From a bacterium (GTDB taxonomy: Bacteria; JALSQH01): a stretch of DNA of 13,782 nucleotides. The notes below the pieces were generated by a model that saw only the letters and a list, made by a program, of their open reading frames with translations, ran no database searches and had not been told where the DNA came from. Positions 5,963 to 13,463 of this stretch are shown here, in pieces. The position numbers were made by a program, and so were the translations under genes. The stretch's first letter is position 1, and each line of letters starts with the position of its first letter. Where the stretch lies: positions 1 through 13,782 of the forward strand of contig JALSQH010000103.1 in NCBI GenBank assembly GCA_026985515.1. Reading direction: 5' to 3'.

Positions 5963-8050
5963 TCACGATATGATTTGTGAAAAATCAGCCATTTTTCTAA
6001 ATTCTCTGCTTATGAAATATAAAAGTGAAAGCCTGTTATTTCTTATCTTCTCATCTTCACTCATAACAAGAACATCATCAAAAAATTTATCAATAAAAGG
6101 TTTCAAAAGCAATATTTCCTCCATGGCCTTTTTGAAATTCAGCTGCTCCATTGATTGTGAGAAAGATTTCTGGAATTTTTTAAATTCTTCCCACAGCTTC
6201 CTTTCAGATTCTTCAACTAAAAGTTCCTCAGAAAAATCATTAACAGCTGGAGTCTGGCCTTTGAGAATATTCAGAACCCTTTTATATGCAATTGAAAGAT
6301 CTCTGAAATCTTCTCTTTCCACAAACTCGTTAATGGCTTTAATCTTTAGAAAAACCAGATATGGATCTGAGAATTCCACACTGCTGACAGCTCTGATTAT
6401 ATCTTTTCTTATTCCCCTTTCAGCCAGTATGTTTTCAAACCTCACAAGAAAGAAATCTATAATTTCCTCTTTTATCTTTTCAGGTTCCTTACCCCTTACT
6501 TTTTTATCCTTCCCAGCTAACTCCATGAGTCTCTCAAAAGGAATTTCTATTAATTCGGAGAGATTGAGAAAAATTTCCTTTTCTATCAATATGGTAATAA
6601 CACCAATGGCTGCTCTTCGCAGACCAAAGGGATCCTGTCCACCAGTTACCTTAAGTCCCCCCACAAATCCCGATACAACAGTATCAATTTTGTCTGCCAG
6701 GGCAACCACTATGCCTGTTTTTCTCGAAGGAAGTTCATCACCCGCAAATCTCGGGAGATAATGTTCATAAATCCCCCAGGCGACATCCTCATCCTCTCCC
6801 TGTCGGAGTGCATACTCTTTTCCCATAACACCCTGTAATTCAGGGAATTCATAAACCATGTCAGTCAATAGATCACATTTGGAAAGGAGAGCAGTTCTGA
6901 TAATTTTTTCCCTTTCCCCTATCCAGTTCAACTTCTCGGTAATTGCTTCAGAAAGGTCTTTTATTCTCATCACCTTATCGTAAAGGGATCCCAGTTTCCT
7001 CTGGTAAGTCACACCTTTTAATTTTTCCAGAAGATCAATCAGTGGAGTTTTTAAATCCTCCCTGAAGAAAAACTCTGCATCCTCAAGGCGTGATCTGAGA
7101 ACCCTTTCATTCCCCTTAACAATTTCAGACATATCTTCAATGGGCATATTGGAAACAGTGAAAAAGTATGGAAGAAGTTTGCCATTTGAGTCACTGGCAG
7201 TAAAATACTTCTGATGATGTTCTGCAGTGGTAATTATTACTTCAGGAGGAAGGTCAAGATACTTTTCCTCAATTCTTCCCCTTACGACTCTTGGATACTC
7301 AACTAAAAAAGTTACCTCATTTAAAAGCTTTTCAGAGAGATTGATTCTGCCGTTAACTTCTGAAGCCAGTTTATTCAGCTCGTCCAGAATTATACTTTTC
7401 CTCCTTTCAACATCAACTATCACTTTTTCCCTTTCAAGAAGTTTCTCATAATCTTCTGGAGAGGAAATCTCAACATCCTTCCCGAGAAACCTGTGACCAC
7501 GGGACAATCTCCCTGACCTCACCCCTGCATATTCCAGATCAAGAACCTCATCCCCCCAGAGAGCCACGATCCACCTGATTGGTCTCGCGAAAGTGACACC
7601 TGTGGAATTCCACCTCATACTTTTGGGGAATTTTATGGAACTGATAAATCTCTTTAATGCACCTGGTAACACCTCCTTCACATCTCTGCCACCCACGACT
7701 TTCTCAATAGCCACATACTCACCTCTGGGTGTTTCAACACTCTTTATATCCTGCAGTTCAGCGGAGTTCTTTTTGAGAAAACTCTCCAGGGCTTTTGTGG
7801 GCTTCCCATTGTTGTAGGCAATCCTGACAGGAGGACCCTGTATGACAAGTTTTTCAACCCTTTGCTTCTCCCCCACATTCCTGACAATGAGGGCGATTCT
7901 TCTCGGTGTTAAAAATGTTTTTACTTCCCCAAAAACAATTAAATTTTCCCCCAGAACTTTTCCCAAATCTTCACCGATATGTCCCATCAGGTCCACAAGA
8001 AAACCGGAGGGAATCTCCTCGGTACCAATTTCAATCAGTATCTCTTTCAC
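5963..8050 (-). CDS. glyS: Glycyl-tRNA synthetase beta subunit
   Basis: The 695-residue protein is the tRNA-binding subunit of the bacterial alpha2beta2 glycyl-tRNA synthetase and works with the adjacent alpha subunit. The N-terminus (KEILIEIGTEEIPSGF) and FLTPRRIAL are standard for GlyS. The middle contains an HD-like region, LLSKCDLLTDMV through GKEYALRQGE, and then ADKIDTVVSGF and GGQDPFGLRRAAIG. The last ~100 residues form the helical DALR-type anticodon-binding domain. The start is GTG at 8050, with AAGGAG embedded in the end of glyQ 6 bases upstream. Only 3 bp separate it from glyQ, so the two subunits are probably made in balance by coupled translation. No domain is missing; the length equals the usual ~690. 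Confidence 0.97.
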   Translation of the reverse strand: MKEILIEIGTEEIPSGFLVDLMGHIGEDLGKVLGENLIVFGEVKTFLTPRRIALIVRNVGEKQRVEKLVIQGPPVRIAYNNGKPTKALESFLKKNSAELQDIKSVETPRGEYVAIEKVVGGRDVKEVLPGALKRFISSIKFPKSMRWNSTGVTFARPIRWIVALWGDEVLDLEYAGVRSGRLSRGHRFLGKDVEISSPEDYEKLLEREKVIVDVERRKSIILDELNKLASEVNGRINLSEKLLNEVTFLVEYPRVVRGRIEEKYLDLPPEVIITTAEHHQKYFTASDSNGKLLPYFFTVSNMPIEDMSEIVKGNERVLRSRLEDAEFFFREDLKTPLIDLLEKLKGVTYQRKLGSLYDKVMRIKDLSEAITEKLNWIGEREKIIRTALLSKCDLLTDMVYEFPELQGVMGKEYALRQGEDEDVAWGIYEHYLPRFAGDELPSRKTGIVVALADKIDTVVSGFVGGLKVTGGQDPFGLRRAAIGVITILIEKEIFLNLSELIEIPFERLMELAGKDKKVRGKEPEKIKEEIIDFFLVRFENILAERGIRKDIIRAVSSVEFSDPYLVFLKIKAINEFVEREDFRDLSIAYKRVLNILKGQTPAVNDFSEELLVEESERKLWEEFKKFQKSFSQSMEQLNFKKAMEEILLLKPFIDKFFDDVLVMSEDEKIRNNRLSLLYFISREFRKMADFSQIIS

Positions 8051-8053
8051 CTT

Positions 8054-8923
8054 TCACTCCTTGAGCAGGGGAAAACCAAGATTTTCCCTGTGTTGGAGAT
8101 ATTTTTCAGCACAGAGTCCAGCGAGTTTCCTGACCCTCAATATGTACCGCATCCTCTCCGTTACACTGAGAGCTCCTCTCGCGTCAAGAAGGTTAAAAAC
8201 ATGGGAACTCTTCAGTGTGTAATCATAAGCAGGGAAAACAAGGTCTTTTTCAATTAATCTGAAGGCTTCTTTCTCATACATATCAAATAGTGTAAAAAGC
8301 ATCTCGGTATCTGCTTCTTCAAAATTGTATTTTGAAAATTGAACTTCAGTTTCAAGGTGAACATCACCATATTTAACTCTTTCATTCCACATTATGTCAA
8401 AAACCGATTCAACACCCTGGAGGTACATGGTAATTCTTTCCAGACCATATGTGATTTCGAGAGAAACCGGGTCAAGGTCTATTCCACCTGCCTGCTGAAA
8501 ATATGTAAACTGTGTTATCTCCATTCCATCAAGCCAAACTTCCCAGCCAAGTCCCCAGGCACCAAGGGTGGGAGACTCCCAGTCATCTTCCACAAATCTG
8601 ACATCATGTTTCTTCAAATCTATTCCAAGCGCCTCAAGACTTTCAAGGTACAGTTCCTGAGAATCTGGTGGAGCTGGTTTAATTATTACCTGAAACTGGT
8701 AGTAGTGCTGCAATCTGTTGGGATTTTCTCCATACCTCCCATCTGTGGGACGGCGTGAAGGTTCAACATAGGCAACCCTCCACGGTTCGGGACCAAGGAC
8801 TCTGAGAAATGTGGCAGGATGGAAGGTACCCGCTCCTTTTTCAAGGTCATATGGTTGCTGAATAATACAACCCTTCTGTGCCCAGAAATTCTCCAGTGTA
8901 AGAATAACATCCTGAAAATACAT
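8054..8923 (-). CDS. glyQ: Glycyl-tRNA synthetase alpha subunit
   Basis: The 289-residue catalytic subunit activates glycine with ATP and charges tRNA-Gly together with GlyS. It is a class II synthetase. The sequence shows [11 protein letters not shown] (17-27), the motif 2 region [20 protein letters not shown] (47-66), a conserved HYYQFQVI block (73-80), a [18 protein letters not shown] block (127-144), and the motif 3 region [12 protein letters not shown] (159-170). Length is normal. ATG at 8923 is preceded by AGGAGAT about 9 bases upstream, overlapping the end of cysE 5 bp away. It is followed directly by glyS, the usual bacterial order. Confidence 0.98.
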   Translation of the reverse strand: MYFQDVILTLENFWAQKGCIIQQPYDLEKGAGTFHPATFLRVLGPEPWRVAYVEPSRRPTDGRYGENPNRLQHYYQFQVIIKPAPPDSQELYLESLEALGIDLKKHDVRFVEDDWESPTLGAWGLGWEVWLDGMEITQFTYFQQAGGIDLDPVSLEITYGLERITMYLQGVESVFDIMWNERVKYGDVHLETEVQFSKYNFEEADTEMLFTLFDMYEKEAFRLIEKDLVFPAYDYTLKSSHVFNLLDARGALSVTERMRYILRVRKLAGLCAEKYLQHRENLGFPLLKE

Positions 8924-8928
8924 AAAAT

Positions 8929-9654
8929 TTATCTCCTGGAAGCTCCGCTTTTATCTTTCTGTAAAAGCAATTTCTCAAGTCTGGCGATTTTTCCTTCAAG
9001 TTCTGCGATTCTGTGTGAGAGTGTCTCCATCACGATCGCCTCTGGATCCGGCAGTTCATGGTGGTTGAGATCCGCTGCCCCTGGAGGAACAGGCTTTACA
9101 CCTTTTCCCATAGCCTTACCGGGAACACCAACCACAGTGGAATTGGGTGGTACATCTTTTATAACCACAGAGCCGGCTCCAACTCTGCTGTTCTCCCCTA
9201 TGACCACCGGTCCGAGAACTTTAGCTCCTGCACCAATAACAACTCTATCTTTTACAGTTGGATGCCTTTTCTCCTTTCTCCATGTTGTTCCACCGAGGGT
9301 AACTCCATGATAAATCGTAACATCGTTGCCAATCTCACTTGTTTCCCCTATGACAACTCCCATCCCATGATCAATGAAAAATCTCCTCCCTATTTTAGCA
9401 CCTGGATGAATTTCGATGCCGGTTATAAACCGGTTTATGTGGGAGAGAAATCGCGCAGTCAAGTATTTTTCTCTTACCCACAGATAATGTCCGATACGAT
9501 GCAGAAGAATGGCGTGAAAACCGGGGTAGGAAGTTAAAATTTCAGGAACGCTTTTTGCAGCAGGATCGCGCATAAAAGTTGTGTCAATATCTTCCCTGAT
9601 CCTGGTAATATTTTCCTTTATAAAAAAGATAATCTGTCTCGTCCTTTCAAACAT
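8929..9654 (-). CDS. cysE: Serine O-acetyltransferase
   Basis: The 241-residue enzyme transfers acetyl from acetyl-CoA to serine, giving O-acetylserine for cysteine synthesis in the cytoplasm. It has the short N-terminal form found in Bacillus CysE rather than the long proteobacterial form: [14 protein letters not shown] (20-33) leads into a hexapeptide-repeat beta-helix with [19 protein letters not shown] (79-97). H96 is the expected catalytic base, E81 replaces the Asp of the enteric enzymes, and H131 lies in [13 protein letters not shown] (116-123) and GAGAKVLG (141-148) are standard. The C-terminus after LNHHELPDP is a heptad-like helix (about 208-232), a probable oligomerisation coiled coil. 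ATG at 9654 has no clear Shine-Dalgarno sequence, but no better start exists. It is the first gene of the operon behind a good promoter. Confidence 0.95.
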   Translation of the reverse strand: MFERTRQIIFFIKENITRIREDIDTTFMRDPAAKSVPEILTSYPGFHAILLHRIGHYLWVREKYLTARFLSHINRFITGIEIHPGAKIGRRFFIDHGMGVVIGETSEIGNDVTIYHGVTLGGTTWRKEKRHPTVKDRVVIGAGAKVLGPVVIGENSRVGAGSVVIKDVPPNSTVVGVPGKAMGKGVKPVPPGAADLNHHELPDPEAIVMETLSHRIAELEGKIARLEKLLLQKDKSGASRR

Positions 9655-9675
9655 TTCGGGCCATTTTTTCTAATT

Positions 9676-9704
9676 ATTAAAACATATAAAACCTTTACTG
9701 GCAA
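9676..9704 (-). promoter_or_regulatory. Promoter of the cysE-glyQ-glyS-ppdK operon
   Basis: On the - strand, TTGCCA (9704-9699, 5 of 6) and TTTAAT (9681-9676, 5 of 6) are separated by exactly 17 bp. Predicted transcription start is about 9669, 15 bases before the cysE ATG. No T-box leader, riboswitch or long attenuator fits in such a short leader, so control should act at the promoter if at all. Confidence 0.65.
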
Positions 9705-9712
9705 GTTAAGAA

Positions 9713-9726
9713 ACTGGAAAACCAGT
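9713..9726 (-). terminator. Weak hairpin after manC
   Basis: ACTGG, a 4-base loop and CCAGT form a 5-bp stem 7 bases after the manC stop on the - strand, followed by a short T-containing run (TTTCTT). It is a marginal intrinsic terminator. Read-through from manC into cysE is possible. Confidence 0.3.
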
Positions 9727-9733
9727 ACCCTGA

Positions 9734-11110
9734 CTATTTATCCTTTTCCCTCCCATACTTATCCTCCACCCTTACTATATCATCCTCACCAAGGTAACTT
9801 CCCACCTGAACTTCAATTATTTCTGCTGGTTCATCAAAAGGGTTACTCAATCTATGGAGTTTCCCGACAGGTACAAAGGTACTTTCACCACTGGAGAGAA
9901 TCTTTTCAACGCCGTCAATTTCGGTTCTTACACGGCCAGTAACAACAATCCAGTGTTCGCTTCTTTTCCTGTGATACTGAAGACTGAGAGACTGGCCCGG
10001 CTTCACTCTTATTCTCTTAACCTTAAAACCTTCCCCCTCTTCCAGAACAGTGTAGCTTCCCCATGGTCTGTAAACCGTCTTATGCTCAATAACTTCCTGC
10101 TCCCCCTTCTGGAGAAGGATATCAACAATGTCTCTGACACGACTTGATTTTTTCAAAGAAGAAACAAAAAGGGCATCCCTTGTTTCAACCACAACTACAT
10201 TTTTTACATCCACTGCTACAATTTTTCTCTCTTTTCCAAAGATAAGGGAATTTTCCACAAGATCAACACTCACTTTACCTTTTATGACATTGCCATTTTT
10301 ATCCTTTTCAAAACTCTCATAAACGCCATACCATGACCCCAGTGAATGCCACATAACTTTACTTTTGAGCACTGCCCCTCTTCTGGTACGCTTCATTACA
10401 GCTTCCGGCAGGGAAAGATACGGCAGTTTTGTATAACTGGCAAGAAGAGTTCCACTATCAAAATCTGAGAATTTACTGATTTCCCTAATTTTTTTTATTT
10501 CTTCCAGAAAAATTGCCGGCGCAAAAATAAAAATCCCGGTATTCCACAATGCCCCATTCTTTATCAACCTCTGCGCATAACCGTAGGAGGGTTTTTCCAC
10601 AAATTTTTCTATGATATGGAAGTTATTTGAGATTTTCATGCCGGGGAGGGCGTAACCAAAAAAGGTTTCAGTGTATCTGGGCTTCACCCCAACAATCGAA
10701 ATATAGGAACTGGTGAAAGCAGATGCCATGTCCAGATCTTCATAAAGTTTCGAATATGAATCAATGAAGAGATCAGAAGGTGACACAATCACAGGCTCCC
10801 CCATATCAAGTCTGCCTTTTTCATAAAGGAGCCTTATTGCAAGTAAAACAGAAAAAAAAGAACCTCTTCCTTCTGGTTCAAGGATAACATCCACCTTCTT
10901 CTCACCAATTTCCTCCGCCACAAGGAATCTGTACTTTTCCTCTGTAATAATAAAAACATTCTCGGGGGAAAAATGATTCAGGTAACCCTCAAGAGTTAAT
11001 CTTAAAAGGGATTTTTCGTCGGAGAGTTTCAGAAAAGGTTTTGGAAAATCTCTTCTGGTCAATGGCCACAGTTTTCTGCCAAAACCACCTGCAAGCAGTA
11101 TTAACTTCAT
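9734..11110 (-). CDS. manC: Mannose-1-phosphate guanylyltransferase / mannose-6-phosphate isomerase
   Basis: The 458-residue protein has the two-domain layout of ManC/AlgA enzymes. These make mannose-6-phosphate and GDP-mannose for surface polysaccharide. The nucleotidyltransferase domain shows GGFGRKLWPLTRRDFPKPF (8-26), SPSDLFI (110-116), FVEKP (170-174) and WNTGIF (189-194). The C-terminal cupin domain has LSLQYHRKRSEHWIVVTG (375-392), H419 and IIEVQVGSYLGEDDIVR (431-447). Several key positions differ from the norm. The GxGTR loop reads GFGRK. The W-x-D-x-G-x-W segment has Ser256 in place of the Asp. The cupin HxH reads H380-R-K382. The protein may be active with altered efficiency or mainly monofunctional. 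No Shine-Dalgarno sequence precedes ATG 11110, and the -10 box is 10 bases away. It is divergent from resB. Confidence 0.9.
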   Translation of the reverse strand: MKLILLAGGFGRKLWPLTRRDFPKPFLKLSDEKSLLRLTLEGYLNHFSPENVFIITEEKYRFLVAEEIGEKKVDVILEPEGRGSFFSVLLAIRLLYEKGRLDMGEPVIVSPSDLFIDSYSKLYEDLDMASAFTSSYISIVGVKPRYTETFFGYALPGMKISNNFHIIEKFVEKPSYGYAQRLIKNGALWNTGIFIFAPAIFLEEIKKIREISKFSDFDSGTLLASYTKLPYLSLPEAVMKRTRRGAVLKSKVMWHSLGSWYGVYESFEKDKNGNVIKGKVSVDLVENSLIFGKERKIVAVDVKNVVVVETRDALFVSSLKKSSRVRDIVDILLQKGEQEVIEHKTVYRPWGSYTVLEEGEGFKVKRIRVKPGQSLSLQYHRKRSEHWIVVTGRVRTEIDGVEKILSSGESTFVPVGKLHRLSNPFDEPAEIIEVQVGSYLGEDDIVRVEDKYGREKDK

Positions 11111-11120
11111 GATTTTAAAA

Positions 11121-11149
11121 ATTATAGCAGGATATAAGAAGGAAGCAAA
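11121..11149 (-). promoter_or_regulatory. Promoter of manC, near-leaderless
   Basis: A perfect TATAAT lies at 11126-11121 on the - strand, 10 bases before the ATG. TTTGCT at 11149-11144 is a weak -35 at 17-bp spacing. The predicted start near 11114 leaves only about 4 bases of leader and no room for a Shine-Dalgarno site. Confidence 0.5.
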
Positions 11150-11182
11150 AATGCTGAAGAGTTATTTTTGCAAACGAAATTT

Positions 11183-11211
11183 TTGAATGGCCATCTCCAC
11201 TCTGATAAAGT
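11183..11211 (+). promoter_or_regulatory. Promoter of resB-ccsA, near-leaderless
   Basis: TTGAAT (11183-11188) and TAAAGT (11206-11211) are 17 bp apart, and TG at 11203-11204 gives an extended -10 (TGaTAAAGT). The predicted start near 11218 leaves about 4 bases before ATG 11222. No Shine-Dalgarno sequence is present. Each box matches only 4 of 6, so support is moderate. Confidence 0.4.
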
Positions 11212-11221
11212 TATTAATGAA

Positions 11222-12526
11222 ATGGTGGAAAAAATTATAAAGCAACTCTCATCAACCAGACTGACCATATTCCTTTTCGTAATAGTGATCCTTCTACTCA
11301 TCCTTGGAGGAGTCATCCCCCAGAACTATCCTTCAGCCTACTATCACTATAATTTTGGCAAGTTTTCCATTATCCTTGAGATTCTTGGAATTACCCACAT
11401 ATTTTCTTCAAAAATGTTTCTGCTGGTAATGACTCTTTTTCTGCTCAATCTCCTCGCATGTCTTTACAGAAGAATTCCCCAGAAAATAAGAGTTCACAGA
11501 CAGAAGAAGATTCTCACACCCTCTCAGGTAAATCAATTAAGAATCAAAACCCACCTCCCTGAAGAATCTATTGAAGAAGTTATAAAAAAGTTTAAAGATA
11601 AAGGTTACAAAGTTGTCGTCCAGAAAGGTGATGCCTGGTTCCTGAGAAAGGGTTTATCAGGATGGTGGGGAGTTGAAGTTGTTCATCTGGGACTTCTGCT
11701 GATTTTTTTAGCAGGAATAATTACAGCAACCTGTTCAAAATCATACTTCTTCCAGATCCTTCCCGGTGAAAAGAAAGAGATCGAAAATAATCTCTTTATT
11801 AAACTTGTTGATTTCGAAATACCACTCTATCCCGATGGCACCCCGTCACAATATATAAGCACAATTGAGTTATTAAGGGGGAGACACCTGGTGGATAAAG
11901 CCACAATAAAGGTAAACTCCCCTCTTCGCTTCAAAGGATACTGGATTTACCAGTCCTCATATGGAATTGCCCCTTTTTCCATAAAATCTGCCAGGCTTAA
12001 ATTTTATATGGAAGGAGTAACAGAGGTCGTCACTGTTCCCTTCCGGAAGAATGTAAGTTTAATACTCAAAAATGGTTATCCTCTGGAAATTTCCTGCCCG
12101 GTTTTTATACCGGATTTTGAGTTTGACATTCAGACACAGAGGGTACTTACACGCTCCCTCGAGCATAATAATCCAGCACTGCTCTGCAAATTCTCACTTT
12201 CCGGGAGGAAAATAATCAGATGGCTATTTCTGAACTTTCCTCAATTCTCGCACAGTAATGAACACTTCAAAGTTGAACTCCTCTCTTACACACCCGTATA
12301 CTTCTCAGGTATAGAAGTAAACAGAGATCCTGGAGATACCCTTTTTATTATGGGTGGAATTCTTATATTTTCCGGCCTTCTCATTATTCTCTACTTCCCC
12401 TTTCAGAGAATATGGATTGTAAAAACGGAAAATGGGTTTGTTGCGGGGGGAATATCTTACAGAGGTGAGAGAAAGTTAAAAAAAGAGTTTGAAGAAATAT
12501 CGGGAGAAAAAAATGAAATGGTGTGA
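11222..12526 (+). CDS. resB: Cytochrome c biogenesis protein ResB (Ccs1)
   Basis: The protein works with CcsA to move heme across the membrane and attach it to apocytochrome c (System II). I chose ATG 11222 (434 residues), which puts the first membrane segment near the N-terminus. An earlier TTG at 11168 adds residues unlike the family. Membrane segments lie at about 14-32, 64-82, 150-170 (VVHLGLLLIFLAG, with H155) and 373-393. Between the last two is the large extracytoplasmic domain with NSPLRFKGYWIYQSSYG (232-248). YFSGIEVNRDPG (360-371) just before the last segment is the standard ResB ending. The tail after 396 is cytoplasmic. It overlaps ccsA by 14 bp. The thiol partners ResA and CcdA are not in the window. 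Confidence 0.93.
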   Translation: MVEKIIKQLSSTRLTIFLFVIVILLLILGGVIPQNYPSAYYHYNFGKFSIILEILGITHIFSSKMFLLVMTLFLLNLLACLYRRIPQKIRVHRQKKILTPSQVNQLRIKTHLPEESIEEVIKKFKDKGYKVVVQKGDAWFLRKGLSGWWGVEVVHLGLLLIFLAGIITATCSKSYFFQILPGEKKEIENNLFIKLVDFEIPLYPDGTPSQYISTIELLRGRHLVDKATIKVNSPLRFKGYWIYQSSYGIAPFSIKSARLKFYMEGVTEVVTVPFRKNVSLILKNGYPLEISCPVFIPDFEFDIQTQRVLTRSLEHNNPALLCKFSLSGRKIIRWLFLNFPQFSHSNEHFKVELLSYTPVYFSGIEVNRDPGDTLFIMGGILIFSGLLIILYFPFQRIWIVKTENGFVAGGISYRGERKLKKEFEEISGEKNEMV

Positions 12527-13280
12527 ATTATTACTGGAAATATCCCTCATTCTCTCAATTGCACTTACCTTTCTTCCCCTCGTATATAGAGGAAATGCTC
12601 TGAAATTGCTTGAAATACTCCTCTCTATTTCACTTTTTTCTGCAATAGTGGCAAGAGGATTCGAGGTAAAACGGTTTCCCGTCGTTAATCTTTACGAATC
12701 ATTAATCTTTCTCGCATGGGGTTTATCTCTGGTGACCATAATTTTCAGCAAAAATTTTCTTGAAATAGAACACATTCTCTTGAATTTACTCATTTTCATT
12801 ATAATTGGTGTTTCGACTCTCCTCCCGCCATGGGAAAAAGCACCTCACTACCTCATTCCAGCCCTCAAAAGTTACTGGCTCTACTTTCATGTTACAACAA
12901 GTTTCCTAAGTTACAGTGGCTTTTTCGCAGCCGCAATACTGGGCTTTCTGTATCTCATTACAGAGAGAAAGGAAAGAAAAAAATTGTTTGATAAACTTTC
13001 CTACCAGATCACCTCAATCTCCTTTCTCCTTCTCTCCACAGGTATACTCACAGGGGCAGTGTGGGCCCATTATGCATGGGGAAGATACTGGAGCTGGGAT
13101 CCGAAAGAAACATGGTCACTGATAACATGGATAATTTATGCAGGCTATCTGCATGCAAGAATTACAAGGGGATGGGGTGGTAAAAAAAGCGCCATATGGC
13201 TTCTGGCTGGATTCCTTGCGACACTATTTACATTTCTTGGAGTTAACTACCTTCTTCCAGGGCTTCACTCATATCTGTAA
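12513..13280 (+). CDS. ccsA: Cytochrome c biogenesis protein CcsA (ResC), heme handling
   Basis: The 255-residue polytopic membrane protein carries the WWD heme-handling motif WGRYWSWDPKETW (189-201) next to LHAR (213-216). The conserved flanking histidines are H126 (YWLYFHV) and H252 (GLHSYL), with H186 beside the WWD segment. Together with ResB it forms the System II synthetase that presents reduced heme to CXXCH apocytochromes on the outer face. The start is ATG 12513, chosen because GGGAGA lies at 12502-12507 and the first membrane helix follows at once. A TTG at 12489 is less likely. The 14-bp overlap with resB implies coupled translation. Its presence means the organism makes c-type cytochromes, although none is encoded here. 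No T-tract terminator follows on the + strand. Confidence 0.96.
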   Translation: MKWCELLLEISLILSIALTFLPLVYRGNALKLLEILLSISLFSAIVARGFEVKRFPVVNLYESLIFLAWGLSLVTIIFSKNFLEIEHILLNLLIFIIIGVSTLLPPWEKAPHYLIPALKSYWLYFHVTTSFLSYSGFFAAAILGFLYLITERKERKKLFDKLSYQITSISFLLLSTGILTGAVWAHYAWGRYWSWDPKETWSLITWIIYAGYLHARITRGWGGKKSAIWLLAGFLATLFTFLGVNYLLPGLHSYL

Positions 13281-13289
13281 AATAAAAAA

Positions 13290-13313
13290 ACTGGTCCCAC
13301 CACCGGGACCAGT
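13290..13313 (-). terminator. Intrinsic terminator for leftward transcription
   Basis: ACTGGTCCC (13290-13298), a 6-base loop and GGGACCAGT (13305-13313) form a perfect 9-bp stem. On the - strand it is followed by an unbroken T-run and then ATTTT, a classic Rho-independent terminator. It therefore ends transcripts of the penicillin-acylase-like gene, about 150 bp after its stop. On the + strand no T-run follows, so for ccsA it may only be a 3' stabilising stem. Confidence 0.85.
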
Positions 13314-13435
13314 GAAGGGAGAGAGTTAGGGGAGTTGGGACCTATGGGTAGCGCTTTTCTTTTACAATGATCATACCAAAATGTAAGTAATTGATTTTAC
13401 ATAATAGAACCATTCATCTTCATTCTATTTTGAGC

Positions 13436-13461
13436 ATTTCATCAAATATGGTTGATGAAAT
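13436..13461. repeat. Perfect 10-bp inverted repeat
   Basis: ATTTCATCAA (13436-13445), a 6-base spacer and TTGATGAAAT (13452-13461) sit 2 bp beyond the stop of the acylase-like gene. No T-run follows on the - strand, so it is not a standard terminator. It could be an operator-like site or an RNA stem. Confidence 0.55.
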
Positions 13462-13463
13462 CA

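Noticed and set aside
5949-5966. Longer ppdK start at GTG 5966
   Set aside because: It overlaps the glyS stop and lacks a ribosome site. GTG 5948 has AGGAGG at 6 bases and gives the family's usual N-terminus.
5772-6761. 329-codon open frame on the + strand
   Set aside because: It lies antisense to the well-conserved 3' half of glyS and the 5' end of ppdK, shows no recognisable domain and is explained as a shadow of their codon pattern.
11168-11221. TTG start for ResB
   Set aside because: It lies upstream of the predicted promoter start, and the extra residues are not typical of the family. ATG 11222 fits better.
13290-13360. T-box riboswitch suggested by TGGGACC sequences
   Set aside because: A T-box leader should precede an aminoacyl-tRNA synthetase or amino-acid gene. 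Here nothing suitable follows on either strand and the specifier stem is absent.
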